Below, piece by piece: positions 26,861 to 35,808 of a stretch of DNA of 64,000 bases. Each line of letters begins with the position of its first letter. Positions within the stretch are counted from its first letter, which is position 1. The notes beneath the pieces were generated by a model. That model was not told the DNA's origin and searched no databases. It was given only the letters and a program-made list of their open reading frames with translations. Position numbers and translations under genes: made by a program. Location of the stretch: positions 66,260 through 130,259 of the forward strand of contig CBFIHZ010000004.1 of NCBI GenBank assembly GCA_965662545.1. Reading direction: 5' to 3'. The DNA is from CPC320 sp002684375 (GTDB lineage: Bacteria; Pseudomonadota; Alphaproteobacteria; Rhodobacterales; Rhodobacteraceae).

Positions 26861-27609
26861 TCCGGCGATTGATCCGCTTTTGAAACTTTTAAAAGTTTTG
26901 GTTCCGGGTGCACAGATCCCGTTCAGTTTACAGCGGCAGGATTTCCCGGCAGCAGTTGGTCGGCCCCACAGGTTTGCCTTTGATGAGGTGCCGTGAGTCG
27001 GTGATAAGGCTCCAACAAAGGCCTGTCTTTTTGAACGCATGATTTAGACAGTGGGTAGAGAATGCTGTGATAGTGCCGTTTTTCGGGGTTTCCGTCGATA
27101 TCGGCTATGTTTTGTCATGGCGCGTCTTGATGAAGTTTAATCAATGATGCCGTTTGACTAATTGTAAAAAAATAGTGTTTTCTGCTCGGCTGCGATGGTT
27201 TGTGGTGTGATAAGGCGGTGGGCCGACGATTGAATTGCGGCTTCTGCACTGAGGGTGAAAATTTATCGACATGGTATGAATATGCATTGAGCCGGTTGAG
27301 AGCTCTGTTATCATGCTGAAATGACGTGCCGGACTTTAACAAGCTGTCTGAAGATCTCGTCTCACTTTTTCAGTGGGTTGGAAAGGTGGCAATGGTCGAC
27401 CCTTAAAGGTGGTTTGGCACTGCGTGCTGTTTGTCAACCAACACCGCAGGCACATTATTCCTGTCCATTTGGTCGTTTTGGTGTGCGACATATGTCTGTT
27501 TGTCCGGCAAAGGGGAAACCTCTGGATGGTTGGTCGGTCTGATGGTGAACTCTTATCTGTCGTTTAGGCGTTTTATTTTTGCCCTCACCGTTGCCCTGCG
27601 GGGAAGGCT
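26861..27609. other. gene-free leader region before the tct cluster
   Basis: No supported gene. A 16-bp perfect palindrome AAACTTTTAAAAGTTT occurs at 26883-26898 and may be the end structure of the lost gene to its left. The tct promoter must lie in this region, but I could not pick a clear -35/-10 or -24/-12 pair. Confidence 0.35.
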
Positions 27610-28353
27610 ATGAAAGCCTTTCCAAAGGACTATGAAACCCTTTTTATGTTTTCAGAACATACGCCTTTTTCTTGCGAGGCCGAAGCATCAGATTTTAAAA
27701 GCGAGTGCCCTCCTGATAAAAAAGTAAAAAAAGAAGATCTGTTTAAATTCAAACGCGGACGTGGGGATTTGCATGTCTCAGTGGTTACATTTGGATTGGC
27801 GGCGTTCTTTTTGGCGTTTTTCTGGACAGAGACGGGCTGGAACACGCGTAAACTTCCAGATGAGTTTGGGCTTTATCTGGCACATCAATTTGGATTGGTC
27901 GATCTAGAGGGTCGAGGGATGCGGTTTGGCCGCATCTTAAAGCAATCGTGGTTCGCGCCGATGCTCTGTGTTTTGATCCTTGTGCCCACCACCATCTGGA
28001 ACTTACGTGCCTCATGGCAGGTGCATCGTTGGAGAAAGCGCTTTTTGCAGCCGACAGGCATAGGGTATGAACTTGAGAAATATGCCGCCGCACTCGAGTT
28101 TGTTGGGTATTTTATTGGCTATACAGTGCTGGTTCCCATATTGGGATATCTGGTCTCAACACTTGCACTTGGAAGCTATCTGACTTGGCGGTTGGGGTAC
28201 CGGACGCGGCGTTGGGGATGCATTAGTTTGTTGTCCAGCTTCGCCATTGTTTTGTTGTTTAGAACTTTTCTGCAAATCAAAACACCGGGCAATATTTGGC
28301 TTTATGATCAACTGCCCGGCACTTTGCGATCTTATATGTTGACATATTTTTAA
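27610..28353 (+). CDS. tripartite tricarboxylate transporter small membrane subunit (TctB type)
   Basis: A 247-residue protein with an unusually long, charged N-terminal part (residues 1-55) and then four likely membrane segments (about 57-75, 120-138, 160-190, 200-218). Its place directly before a TctA gene and its size identify it as TctB. It completes the two-protein membrane unit of a TTT importer. A GGGGAAGG site precedes the ATG. The long N-terminal tail is odd and a downstream start (MFSEHTPF) is possible. Confidence 0.78.
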   Translation: MKAFPKDYETLFMFSEHTPFSCEAEASDFKSECPPDKKVKKEDLFKFKRGRGDLHVSVVTFGLAAFFLAFFWTETGWNTRKLPDEFGLYLAHQFGLVDLEGRGMRFGRILKQSWFAPMLCVLILVPTTIWNLRASWQVHRWRKRFLQPTGIGYELEKYAAALEFVGYFIGYTVLVPILGYLVSTLALGSYLTWRLGYRTRRWGCISLLSSFAIVLLFRTFLQIKTPGNIWLYDQLPGTLRSYMLTYF

Positions 28354-28359
28354 AGGGAG

Positions 28360-29859
28360 ATGGAGATGGAGGCCTTCCTGGCCGGCCTGAATAATCTGAT
28401 GGACCCCCATGTTCTGATCGCGATTGCGCTTGGCTCAATCGGGGGTTTGATGATCGGGGCCGTCCCGGGAATTGGTCCGGCCATTGCGATTGCAATCTTA
28501 TTGCCCGCAACGGTGTTTTTGGAAGATCTTGTCAGTCTTGTTCTCCTTTTGGGGGTGTATGGGGCGTCGATGTATGGCGGAGCGATCCCTGCAATTTTGA
28601 TCAATACGCCGGGAACGCCGGTGAATGCGCTGACCACCTATGATGGCTTTGCTTTAACCCGCCGTGGAGAGGCGGGGCGGGCGCTGTCTCTGGCCTATGC
28701 CGCGTCGTTCTTTGGGGGATGCTTTTCAATTATTGCGGCGTTGCTGGCGCTGTTTGCCTTTGGCCCTTATCTGCGTGATCTTGGTGCGTTGTTCGGTCAG
28801 CGTGATATTTTGATGGCCGCTGTTTTAGGGAGCGTTCTTCTAATCGCTGCGCACCGTCAGAATATGGGCATCGCGGCAATGCTGTACGGGTTCGGATTTT
28901 TGATTGCCCTGATCGGTCGCCAGTCAACTCGCAAGATCGATCGGTATACATTTGATATAGAATATCTGTTTTCCGGCTTTAATTTGATCGTGGTGATCGT
29001 TGGCATTTTCGCCCTAAGTCAGGCGCTTAATCTGATGACAGGCAAGGATGATGATCCGCCCGAAGCCCGGGTGTCCGGTGGGGTGCTGCGCGGTTTCACA
29101 GAACTGCTTGGCAACAAACTGGTTTGTTTTATGTCTGCCTGTTACGGCACGATTATGGGCATTATCCCTGGGGTAGGTGAGTTTGTCGCCCAGTTTTTCA
29201 GCTATTCGACGGCGCGCGCGCTGTCCAAGCAACCCGCCCGCTTTGGTCATGGATCACCCGAGGGATTGATCGCATCCGAGACCGCCAATAATGCGGTGCC
29301 CGCTGCGGCGATGATTCCGCTTTTGGCTTTGGGCGTTCCGGGGGAAGCTTTGACAGCGATGATGATGGTCGTGTTCTTTGATGCGGGTATCAAACCGGGG
29401 CCAGATGTCTTCGAAAACAATCCGGATTTCTTGTTTTCACTGTTCATGGCGCTTTTGATTATTAACGGGCTTGTTTTGTTAACATTGCTTGTCTCAACCC
29501 GCTATATTGCCAAAATGATCTATATTCCCAACCGCTTTTTAGGCGCGTTTATTATGATTTTGTCGTTTGTCGGTGTATACTCGATCCGCAACAGCTTGGT
29601 GGATTGCGTCTTTGCTGTGGTGTTCGGCTTTTTTGGGTTTATCCTGCGACGGCTGGACTGGCCGCTTGTTCCAGTGGTGCTTGGATTGGTTCTGGGCTCT
29701 ATCATTGTCGAACGACTATCTGCCGGTGCTGGTAAAATTAAGTTTATGATTGATTTGGTCAATCGCCCAGTTTCAGGCACCCTGAGCGCCATCATCGTGC
29801 TTGTTATCGGCTATATCATTTGGTCGGCGATCAAAAACCGGGGAATTAACCCGCAATGA
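28360..29859 (+). CDS. tripartite tricarboxylate transporter large permease (TctA type)
   Basis: A 499-residue permease with about twelve membrane segments. It contains the TctA signatures GALPGIGPAxx in the form AVPGIGPAIAIAILLP, YGGAIPAILINTPGTP, and IIPGVGEFVAQF followed by EGLIASETANNAVPAAAMIPLLALGVPGE. It uses the ion gradient to move the solute delivered by the binding protein. It begins six bases after tctB. Confidence 0.95.
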   Translation: MEMEAFLAGLNNLMDPHVLIAIALGSIGGLMIGAVPGIGPAIAIAILLPATVFLEDLVSLVLLLGVYGASMYGGAIPAILINTPGTPVNALTTYDGFALTRRGEAGRALSLAYAASFFGGCFSIIAALLALFAFGPYLRDLGALFGQRDILMAAVLGSVLLIAAHRQNMGIAAMLYGFGFLIALIGRQSTRKIDRYTFDIEYLFSGFNLIVVIVGIFALSQALNLMTGKDDDPPEARVSGGVLRGFTELLGNKLVCFMSACYGTIMGIIPGVGEFVAQFFSYSTARALSKQPARFGHGSPEGLIASETANNAVPAAAMIPLLALGVPGEALTAMMMVVFFDAGIKPGPDVFENNPDFLFSLFMALLIINGLVLLTLLVSTRYIAKMIYIPNRFLGAFIMILSFVGVYSIRNSLVDCVFAVVFGFFGFILRRLDWPLVPVVLGLVLGSIIVERLSAGAGKIKFMIDLVNRPVSGTLSAIIVLVIGYIIWSAIKNRGINPQ

Positions 29860-29902
29860 TAAGAAGAAACGAATCTATGCTCACTCAACGGAAGGAAAGA
29901 AA

Positions 29903-30844
29903 ATGAAAAAGCTTCTTACAATTGCAGCTCTTGCTGCGACAACATCTCTGGGCGGCCTTGCCCCGGCTTTGGCCGAATATCCGGACGCGCCGGTTCAATT
30001 TATCGTGCCTTGGCCTCCGGGTGATTTCGAGGATATTTTGACACGGATGATCGCGGCCGACATGCAGGAAGAAACTGGCGTCGCAGCGTCTGTGGTCAAC
30101 AAGCCGGGTGGCGGCGATGGTCCGTTTCCCGGCGCTCTTGAGGTGCTGGCAGGGCCGACAGACGGTTCGGTTGTTGGGTCTTTTGTGATCGGCGTTCCGG
30201 TTGTTGGGCCAAAAATTGATATTGGGATAGATGAGGACAGTTTTGTTCCGGTTGGTATTTTTCTGACCTATCCGTTCGTGTTGGCCGCCTCGGGGGATGC
30301 CCCTTATACGAACATGGCTGAGTTGGCGACATACGCACAGGGCAATGACGTTGTACTGGGTCATTTCGGTGGGGGCCTGACCCCGACCAAAGCCTCTTTT
30401 GCAGCAGCCAAGAAACTTGACTTCGAATTTGCCGATGATGCTGCCTTTGACATGCTGGATTGTAACACGCTGTCTTCGGGGGATGCGGACGTCATCAACA
30501 CAACACTGGCCCTGATCGAGCCCTGTCTGGGGGAAATTAACGTGTTGGCCAATATCGGCTCGGATCCGATTGCCAAACTTGACGGCGTTCAGACTTTGTC
30601 GGCGCAATCGGGGATAAATGACCTCGAACTTTGGAACGGTTTGTTTGTTAAAAAAGGCACGCCACAAGAGGTGGTCGATGTTTTGGCACAGATTGCAGAG
30701 GCCACAATGGCCAGCGACGAAGCTCAGACACTGATGCGGGAAACCGGTGCAAGGGTCTATTGGCAGGGGATGGCTGAGGCTCAGGCACGCATCGCGGTGG
30801 ATCGCGATAAAAGCGATGAACTGGATGCGATTATTGCACAATAA
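29903..30844 (+). CDS. TTT periplasmic substrate-binding protein (TctC/Bug type)
   Basis: A 313-residue Bug-family protein with a signal peptide (residues 1-24, cleaved near PALAEYP) and the typical mature start VQFIVPWPPGDFEDILTRMIA, which reads PPG where PAGGxxD is usual. The later VVNKPGGGDGPFPGALEVL and LFVKKGTPQEVVD regions also fit. The ATG at 29903 follows GGAAGGAAAG; a longer frame exists but overlaps tctA without a ribosome site. Bug proteins bind varied carboxylates and nitrogen compounds; the PPG change hints at a ligand other than citrate. Confidence 0.92.
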   Translation: MKKLLTIAALAATTSLGGLAPALAEYPDAPVQFIVPWPPGDFEDILTRMIAADMQEETGVAASVVNKPGGGDGPFPGALEVLAGPTDGSVVGSFVIGVPVVGPKIDIGIDEDSFVPVGIFLTYPFVLAASGDAPYTNMAELATYAQGNDVVLGHFGGGLTPTKASFAAAKKLDFEFADDAAFDMLDCNTLSSGDADVINTTLALIEPCLGEINVLANIGSDPIAKLDGVQTLSAQSGINDLELWNGLFVKKGTPQEVVDVLAQIAEATMASDEAQTLMRETGARVYWQGMAEAQARIAVDRDKSDELDAIIAQ

Positions 30845-30855
30845 CAATTGGAATT

Positions 30856-30875
30856 GGGGGGCGGCAGGGCCCCCC
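30856..30875 (+). terminator. GC-rich hairpin between tctC and the amidotransferase gene
   Basis: GGGGGGC pairs with GCCCCCC around a six-base loop, 12 bases after the tctC stop, with no T-run. Such hairpins behind binding-protein genes usually protect the upstream message and thin out downstream transcription, so the enzymes probably share this transcript at a lower level. Confidence 0.6.
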
Positions 30876-30892
30876 TCATAAAGGTAGATACT

Positions 30893-31621
30893 ATGAAACG
30901 TATAAAACTGGGCATCTTGCAGACCAATCATGATAAAAGCACAGAAGTTGGTGATGCGTTTCCCGATGATGCCCATCGGTTTCGTGACCTGTTTGATCAG
31001 CAAGACCAGCGGTTTCAATATCGCGTTTACATGACCATTGGCGGGGAAGTCCCCGCTAGCTTGGACGAACAAGATGCATTTTTAATCACAGGCAGTCCTC
31101 TAAGCGTCTTGGATCACCATATTTTCACCGATGATTTGCTGGCGTTTATCCGTAGGTGCGACGCGGCTAAAAAACCTTTGCTGGGTGCCTGTTTTGGCCA
31201 TCAGGCAATTGCCGTTGCGCTTGGGGGCAAGGTCAAAAAAATATGTGGTGGATATAACGTGGGTATTGAAGATACACGATTTGCGGTTAGGCGCCCATGG
31301 ATGTGTCCGCAGCATGACCGCCTGCCGATGTATGTCTTTCACGAAGATCAGGTCACGCAATTGCCCCCCGGTTGCGACCTGCTGGGCTCTAGCGATAAAT
31401 GTCAGATCGCAAGTTTTGCAAAAGGGGACCATATTTTTACAACGCAGGCGCATCCCGAGTTTTCGGATCGTTTTATGCGTTGTGTTTTAAAGTTTACCCA
31501 GCCCCACCTACCGCCAGAAAACCTTTCGGGAATCTGGGATAGCTTAGAACAAGAACAATTGGGTCAGGTCTTTGGTGTCTGGGCAGCAAATTTTTTCAAA
31601 GGAGATGCTAGTAATGCTTGA
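30893..31621 (+). CDS. class I glutamine amidotransferase-like hydrolase (probable gamma-glutamyl-amide hydrolase)
   Basis: A 242-residue stand-alone class I GATase domain. The triad is visible: Cys100 in GACFGHQ, His187 and Glu189 in QAHPEF. There is no synthetase domain, so it should act as a hydrolase. In gamma-glutamylation pathways (PuuD and relatives) such enzymes split a gamma-glutamyl amide into glutamate and product; PuuD itself belongs to the same superfamily. Linkage to the GS-like ligase at 32850-34130 supports this. ATG 30893 follows AAAGG; the longer frame with TTG 30848 runs through the hairpin. Its stop overlaps the P450 start by 8 bp. Confidence 0.82.
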   Translation: MKRIKLGILQTNHDKSTEVGDAFPDDAHRFRDLFDQQDQRFQYRVYMTIGGEVPASLDEQDAFLITGSPLSVLDHHIFTDDLLAFIRRCDAAKKPLLGACFGHQAIAVALGGKVKKICGGYNVGIEDTRFAVRRPWMCPQHDRLPMYVFHEDQVTQLPPGCDLLGSSDKCQIASFAKGDHIFTTQAHPEFSDRFMRCVLKFTQPHLPPENLSGIWDSLEQEQLGQVFGVWAANFFKGDASNA

Positions 31622-32846
31622 TGACGGATATTCAGATCTTTCCAACCACGACAGTTTTGCCGATGGTGTGCCGCATAAAACCTTTGACCGCTTGCGGCGG
31701 GAAGATCCGGTGTCTTGGACCGAGGGCAATGGCACGGCCAAGGGGTTTTGGAACCTGACGCGCCACGCTGATATCCTGCAGGCCAATAAAGATTATAAAA
31801 GCTTCAGCTCCGGTCAGGGCATTCGCATCGAAGATCAGAGCCATGAGGAATATATGGCGCGCCGGACCTTTCAAGAGACCGACCCGCCAGAGCATTCAGC
31901 CACACGTCGTGCGGTCAATCCGCTGTTTGCCAAACAAGTGGTTGCCAACTTCGAAGAGCTGATTACGCAACTTGCCGCTGACATTGTCGATGCGGCATTG
32001 AAAAAAAATGAGTTTGACGTTGTTGAAGAGATTGCAAAGCAGCTCCCTATGCTGATGCTGGGGCGTATTCTGGGTGTGCCGGACGAAGATTTGCCTTGGT
32101 TGGTGGATAAGGGTGACGCCTTGATTGGTAATTCTGACCCGGACTTTACAACGCATGTGGTCGACCAGATGGACACCGAGGCTTATCGCTTGATGCCATT
32201 TCGCAACCCGGCGGGGGCCGACCTTTATGCGTATGCCGCCGAGATATTATCCGGGCACAAACGGGTTGGGCAAGACGGCATTCTGGCTCGCATGATGCAA
32301 ACCCAAGATATGCTGGATCCATTGGCGTTTAAAAATTTCTTCTGTTTACTGGTTGCCGCCGGCAATGATACCACACGCTATTCTATTGCGATGGCCTTTC
32401 ATTTGCTGACCCAAAACCCGGCATTGGTGACACAACTTAAAACAGGCCGGTATTGGGACGCGGTTGCCGATGAAGTTATCCGGCTGGCGTCGCCCACCAT
32501 GCATTTTAGGCGGACTGCGATCCAAGATTGCGAACTGCATGGCAAAAAAATTCTCAAAGGCGATAAGGTTCTGCTGTGGTTCATATCGGGGAGCAGGGAT
32601 GAGACTGTGTTCAAGGATCCGCATACCGCACGTCTTGACCGTGGTGCAAATAGACACCTTGCCTTTGGTCAAGGTGGGGTCCATGTCTGCTTAGGAATGC
32701 ATCTTGCCAGACTTGAAGTCCGCATCGCGCTGGAGCAATTTATCAAGCGTATTGATACTGTTGAGGCGATAGAGGCGCCAAACTGGACACGGTCGAATTT
32801 TATCTGCGGCGTGAAAAAACTAAATCTGCGTGTAAAGGTTTTATGA
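31614..32846 (+). CDS. bacterial cytochrome P450
   Basis: A 410-residue soluble class I P450. The I-helix oxygen-activation motif is AAGNDTTR, the K-helix ExxR is in DEVIRLASP, and the haem loop is FGQGGVHVCLG with the thiolate ligand at Cys359. The loop is one residue longer than the usual FxxGxxxCxG, as in the CYP124/CYP125 group, some of which hydroxylate terminal methyl groups. It needs a ferredoxin and reductase, which are not in this window. Start ATG 31614 follows AAAGGAG and overlaps the amidotransferase gene. Between a gamma-glutamyl ligase and hydrolase it most likely hydroxylates the glutamylated amine. Confidence 0.93.
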   Translation: MLDDGYSDLSNHDSFADGVPHKTFDRLRREDPVSWTEGNGTAKGFWNLTRHADILQANKDYKSFSSGQGIRIEDQSHEEYMARRTFQETDPPEHSATRRAVNPLFAKQVVANFEELITQLAADIVDAALKKNEFDVVEEIAKQLPMLMLGRILGVPDEDLPWLVDKGDALIGNSDPDFTTHVVDQMDTEAYRLMPFRNPAGADLYAYAAEILSGHKRVGQDGILARMMQTQDMLDPLAFKNFFCLLVAAGNDTTRYSIAMAFHLLTQNPALVTQLKTGRYWDAVADEVIRLASPTMHFRRTAIQDCELHGKKILKGDKVLLWFISGSRDETVFKDPHTARLDRGANRHLAFGQGGVHVCLGMHLARLEVRIALEQFIKRIDTVEAIEAPNWTRSNFICGVKKLNLRVKVL

Positions 32847-32849
32847 GTC

Positions 32850-34130
32850 ATGAGAGAAGATAATATAAACCGGACTCGGGCTTTGTTCTGCGACATGTTG
32901 AATTTACCGCGTGGTAAATATGTGCCCGTTGATGTGGCGGCGTCGGGTGCCATTGGCTTTGCGCGGGGGGCATTTGCGGTTTCTTTTGATCGCGACCTTC
33001 TGACCGTTCCGGGCTGTGGCTTTTATGATGGGCTGCCGGATATGGAATTGGTGCTGGACAAAGACCGGCGCAAAAGCTGGCAACCCAATACAGAAATTGC
33101 CCTTGGCAATCTGCAAGTTGACGACCAGCCTTTTGGCTTATGTGCGCGCTCACAGTTGCAACGAACATTGAATGAATGGCAAAGCCTTGGGTACAGGCCA
33201 ATGATCGGGCTGGAAACCGAAGCCTATCTTTTCCAACGCGATGAAGACGGCGTCTGGCGTCCCTATGATACCCCCGGCGCATTTGTGTATGGCACGGGGC
33301 CTGCCAATGATCCCTTGGGGGTTATGGATGATATCTGGGAAACGGCGCAGGCTTGCGACATTCCGATCGAGAGCATGAACGGTGAATATGATAACGGCCA
33401 GTTTGAATTAACGCTTCGGTTTACAGATGCACTCAAGGCCTGTGATGACGCATTTCTGCTGAAAACAATGGCCCGGGAGGTGGCTTTAAAAAAGGGGCTT
33501 TTACTGACCTTTTTGCCCAAACCTATTCCGGACAGGGGCGGCTCGGGTCTGCATGTCAATTTTAGTTTCATGGATCAAAACGGTGAAAACGTGGTCGCCC
33601 CCACTGGGGATTTATCTGCCTTGGCCCGAAACTGTATTGCGGGCCTGATCCACCACCACCCAGCTTTGGCGGGCTTGCTGGCCACTACGGTGAACAGCTA
33701 TGATCGACTTGGCCCGGCTAGTATGGCTGGCTATTGGGCCAATTGGGCGGACGACCATCGTTTGGTGACCACGCGCTGCGCGACCAAATCGCCAAAATCA
33801 GCCCGTCTTGAACATCGTATGGCGGATTGTGCAACCAACCCCTATCTTGCCGTGACGGCGGTGCTTCAGGCGGCCAAGCTGGGTGTTGCGGGCCAAATGG
33901 CGCTGCAACCGGCCGAAGATCTCGACGGAATCGAAAACGTACGGGAAACTCGCCATGTGCCCTCAGGTTTGGATAAGGCGCTTGCGGCGCTCGACCAAGA
34001 TGAACCTCTCAGACAGGCTGTAGGTGCGCTGCTGTGTGATGGTCTTTTGTTTATCAAGCGCGATGAGTTTGCCCGGCTAGAAGGCAAAAGCGTTGATGAG
34101 GTGCGTAATTTTTACTTGCCTTTTATTTAA
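32850..34130 (+). CDS. glutamine-synthetase-like gamma-glutamylamide ligase
   Basis: A 426-residue GS-fold protein. Metal and ATP site motifs are present: GLETEAYLF, ESMNGEYDNGQFEL, GGSGLHVNFSF (GSGLHxH is usual; here Asn replaces the last His), NSYDRLGP and the C-terminal Arg/Glu in RLEHRMADCATNPYL. It is shorter than GlnA and lacks the adenylylation-site loop, like PuuA and GlnA-type amine ligases. It should join L-glutamate to an amine with ATP. It begins three bases after the P450 stop. Confidence 0.85.
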   Translation: MREDNINRTRALFCDMLNLPRGKYVPVDVAASGAIGFARGAFAVSFDRDLLTVPGCGFYDGLPDMELVLDKDRRKSWQPNTEIALGNLQVDDQPFGLCARSQLQRTLNEWQSLGYRPMIGLETEAYLFQRDEDGVWRPYDTPGAFVYGTGPANDPLGVMDDIWETAQACDIPIESMNGEYDNGQFELTLRFTDALKACDDAFLLKTMAREVALKKGLLLTFLPKPIPDRGGSGLHVNFSFMDQNGENVVAPTGDLSALARNCIAGLIHHHPALAGLLATTVNSYDRLGPASMAGYWANWADDHRLVTTRCATKSPKSARLEHRMADCATNPYLAVTAVLQAAKLGVAGQMALQPAEDLDGIENVRETRHVPSGLDKALAALDQDEPLRQAVGALLCDGLLFIKRDEFARLEGKSVDEVRNFYLPFI

Positions 34131-34309
34131 TTTAAACGTGGAAATATCATGCGTCGTCATAGAAGAAAATGGTATTTCAGAAAAGGGGAGTGTCACGCCC
34201 GGTCTTTGGGCGCCATAACTTGTAAAGAAATTTGAAAACCAGAGCAGCGGGCTAAAATTCACTGCCCGAACTGCCAAACCAACCGCATTTTATCTGAGGT
34301 AAAGAGACC
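34131..34309 (+). other. spacer inside the cluster
   Basis: A 179-bp gap between the ligase and the aldehyde dehydrogenase. GCGGGC and GCCCG near 34244-34268 could form a weak hairpin. No gene. An internal promoter here is possible. Confidence 0.3.
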
Positions 34310-35794
34310 ATGACCCAAGCCGAGATAGACGCTCTGCGCTCCAAGCTGATCGTGCCACAAAACCACCTTATCGATGGGCGTAATCTGCCCAGTGAGGATG
34401 GCGGTGTGACCGATGTGATCTCACCGATAAATGGCCAGTGTATCACAACGGTTGCGGCCGGAACGTCAGGCGATGCAGCGCGCGCGATACAGGCGGCAAG
34501 AGCCGCATTCGAAGATCGCAGGTGGGCGGGGATGCCGCCTGCCGAGCGCAAGCGTATCTTATTCAAATGGGCTGATTTGATTGCTGCGGAAAGTCTTGAA
34601 CTGGCGGTCTTGGGTGTGCGCGATAATGGCACCGAAATCGCGATGGCGATCAAGGCTGAGGTCGGTTCGGCGATTGGAACCCTGCGCTATTACGCTGAGG
34701 CGCTTGATAAAATTTATGGCGAAATAGCACCGACCGGAGATACGACGCTTGGGTTGATTCACAAAGCCCCTGTGGGTGTGGTGGCGGCGATCATTCCGTG
34801 GAACTTTCCCTTGATGATCGGGATGTGGAAACTGGGCCCCGCTCTGGCTGCCGGAAACTCGGTGGTGATCAAACCTCCCGAAAGCGCGTCGCTTAGTATG
34901 TTACGCATCTGTCAACTGGCGCATGAGGCCGGACTTCCGCCCGGTGTTTTGAATGTGGTTACCGGGCGGGGCTCGGTGGTCGGTGAAGCCTTGGCAACCT
35001 CAATGGAGGTGGATGTGATGGCCTTTACCGGATCGGGCCCGGTTGGTCGGCGCCTGTTAGAAAATGCGGCGCGTTCGAATATGAAACGCTGCTATCTTGA
35101 GTTGGGGGGCAAATCTCCCAATATAATTTTCGAGGATACAGCCGATTTGGCGCAGGCGGCCAAGGTTTCGGCCGGGGGGATTTTCCGCAATTCAGGACAA
35201 GTCTGTATCGCGGGTTCGCGCCTGTTGGTGCAAGAAAATATTGCCGAGGAATTTCTGGTTGAAATGACCGCAAATGCACAGGCATTTCAAATCGGAGACC
35301 CCCTTGATCTTACCAGCCATATCGGCGCTGTGCATTCGTTGTCAGAGCTTGAGGCTAATCTTGATTTTGTCGCCCAGGCCGAGGACGAAGGCGCGGCACG
35401 CCGCACCGGTGGCGCGCGCATCTTGGCCGACACCGGGGGCTATTACATGCAGCCAACGATTATGACGGGGGTCAAGCCATCGCACGCCCTGTTCAACAAC
35501 GAGGTCTTTGGCCCAGTTTTGGCTGTGACCACGTTCAAAGACGAAGAAGAGGCCCTGAAATTGGCAAACGCCACGGTTTACGGATTGGCCGCAGGCGTCT
35601 GGACGTCAAACCTGTCGCGGGCGCACAGAATGGTAGCCGGTTTGCGCGCTGGTGTCGTGCATGTCAACACCTATGGCGGTGCGGACATGACAGTGCCGCT
35701 CGGTGGCGTTAAACAATCCGGCAATGGTCAGGATAAGTCACTGCATGCTCTGGACAAATATTTTGATCTGAAAACTGCCTGGATTCAACTTTGA
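34310..35794 (+). CDS. NAD(P)-dependent aldehyde dehydrogenase
   Basis: A 494-residue member of the aldehyde dehydrogenase superfamily close to PuuC. The cofactor site PWNFPLMIGMWKLGPALAAGN, the general base Glu in LELGGKSPNIIF and the catalytic Cys in NSGQVCIAGSR are intact, and the end (GGVKQSGNGQDKSLHALDKY) is typical of the PuuC/betaine-aldehyde group. In this cluster it would oxidise the aldehyde made by the phospho-lyase to an acid. Ribosome site GAGGTAAAGAG. Confidence 0.92.
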   Translation: MTQAEIDALRSKLIVPQNHLIDGRNLPSEDGGVTDVISPINGQCITTVAAGTSGDAARAIQAARAAFEDRRWAGMPPAERKRILFKWADLIAAESLELAVLGVRDNGTEIAMAIKAEVGSAIGTLRYYAEALDKIYGEIAPTGDTTLGLIHKAPVGVVAAIIPWNFPLMIGMWKLGPALAAGNSVVIKPPESASLSMLRICQLAHEAGLPPGVLNVVTGRGSVVGEALATSMEVDVMAFTGSGPVGRRLLENAARSNMKRCYLELGGKSPNIIFEDTADLAQAAKVSAGGIFRNSGQVCIAGSRLLVQENIAEEFLVEMTANAQAFQIGDPLDLTSHIGAVHSLSELEANLDFVAQAEDEGAARRTGGARILADTGGYYMQPTIMTGVKPSHALFNNEVFGPVLAVTTFKDEEEALKLANATVYGLAAGVWTSNLSRAHRMVAGLRAGVVHVNTYGGADMTVPLGGVKQSGNGQDKSLHALDKYFDLKTAWIQL

Positions 35795-35808
35795 CCTGAG
35801 GATGTTGT

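Noticed and set aside
27413..27430. A TGGCAC...TGC pattern resembling a sigma-54 promoter before tctB
   Set aside because: The GG to GC distance is two bases too short for a -24/-12 element.
29885..31072. A 395-residue open frame on the minus strand
   Set aside because: It lies entirely opposite tctC and the amidotransferase gene, has no ribosome site, and its composition is the mirror of the real genes.
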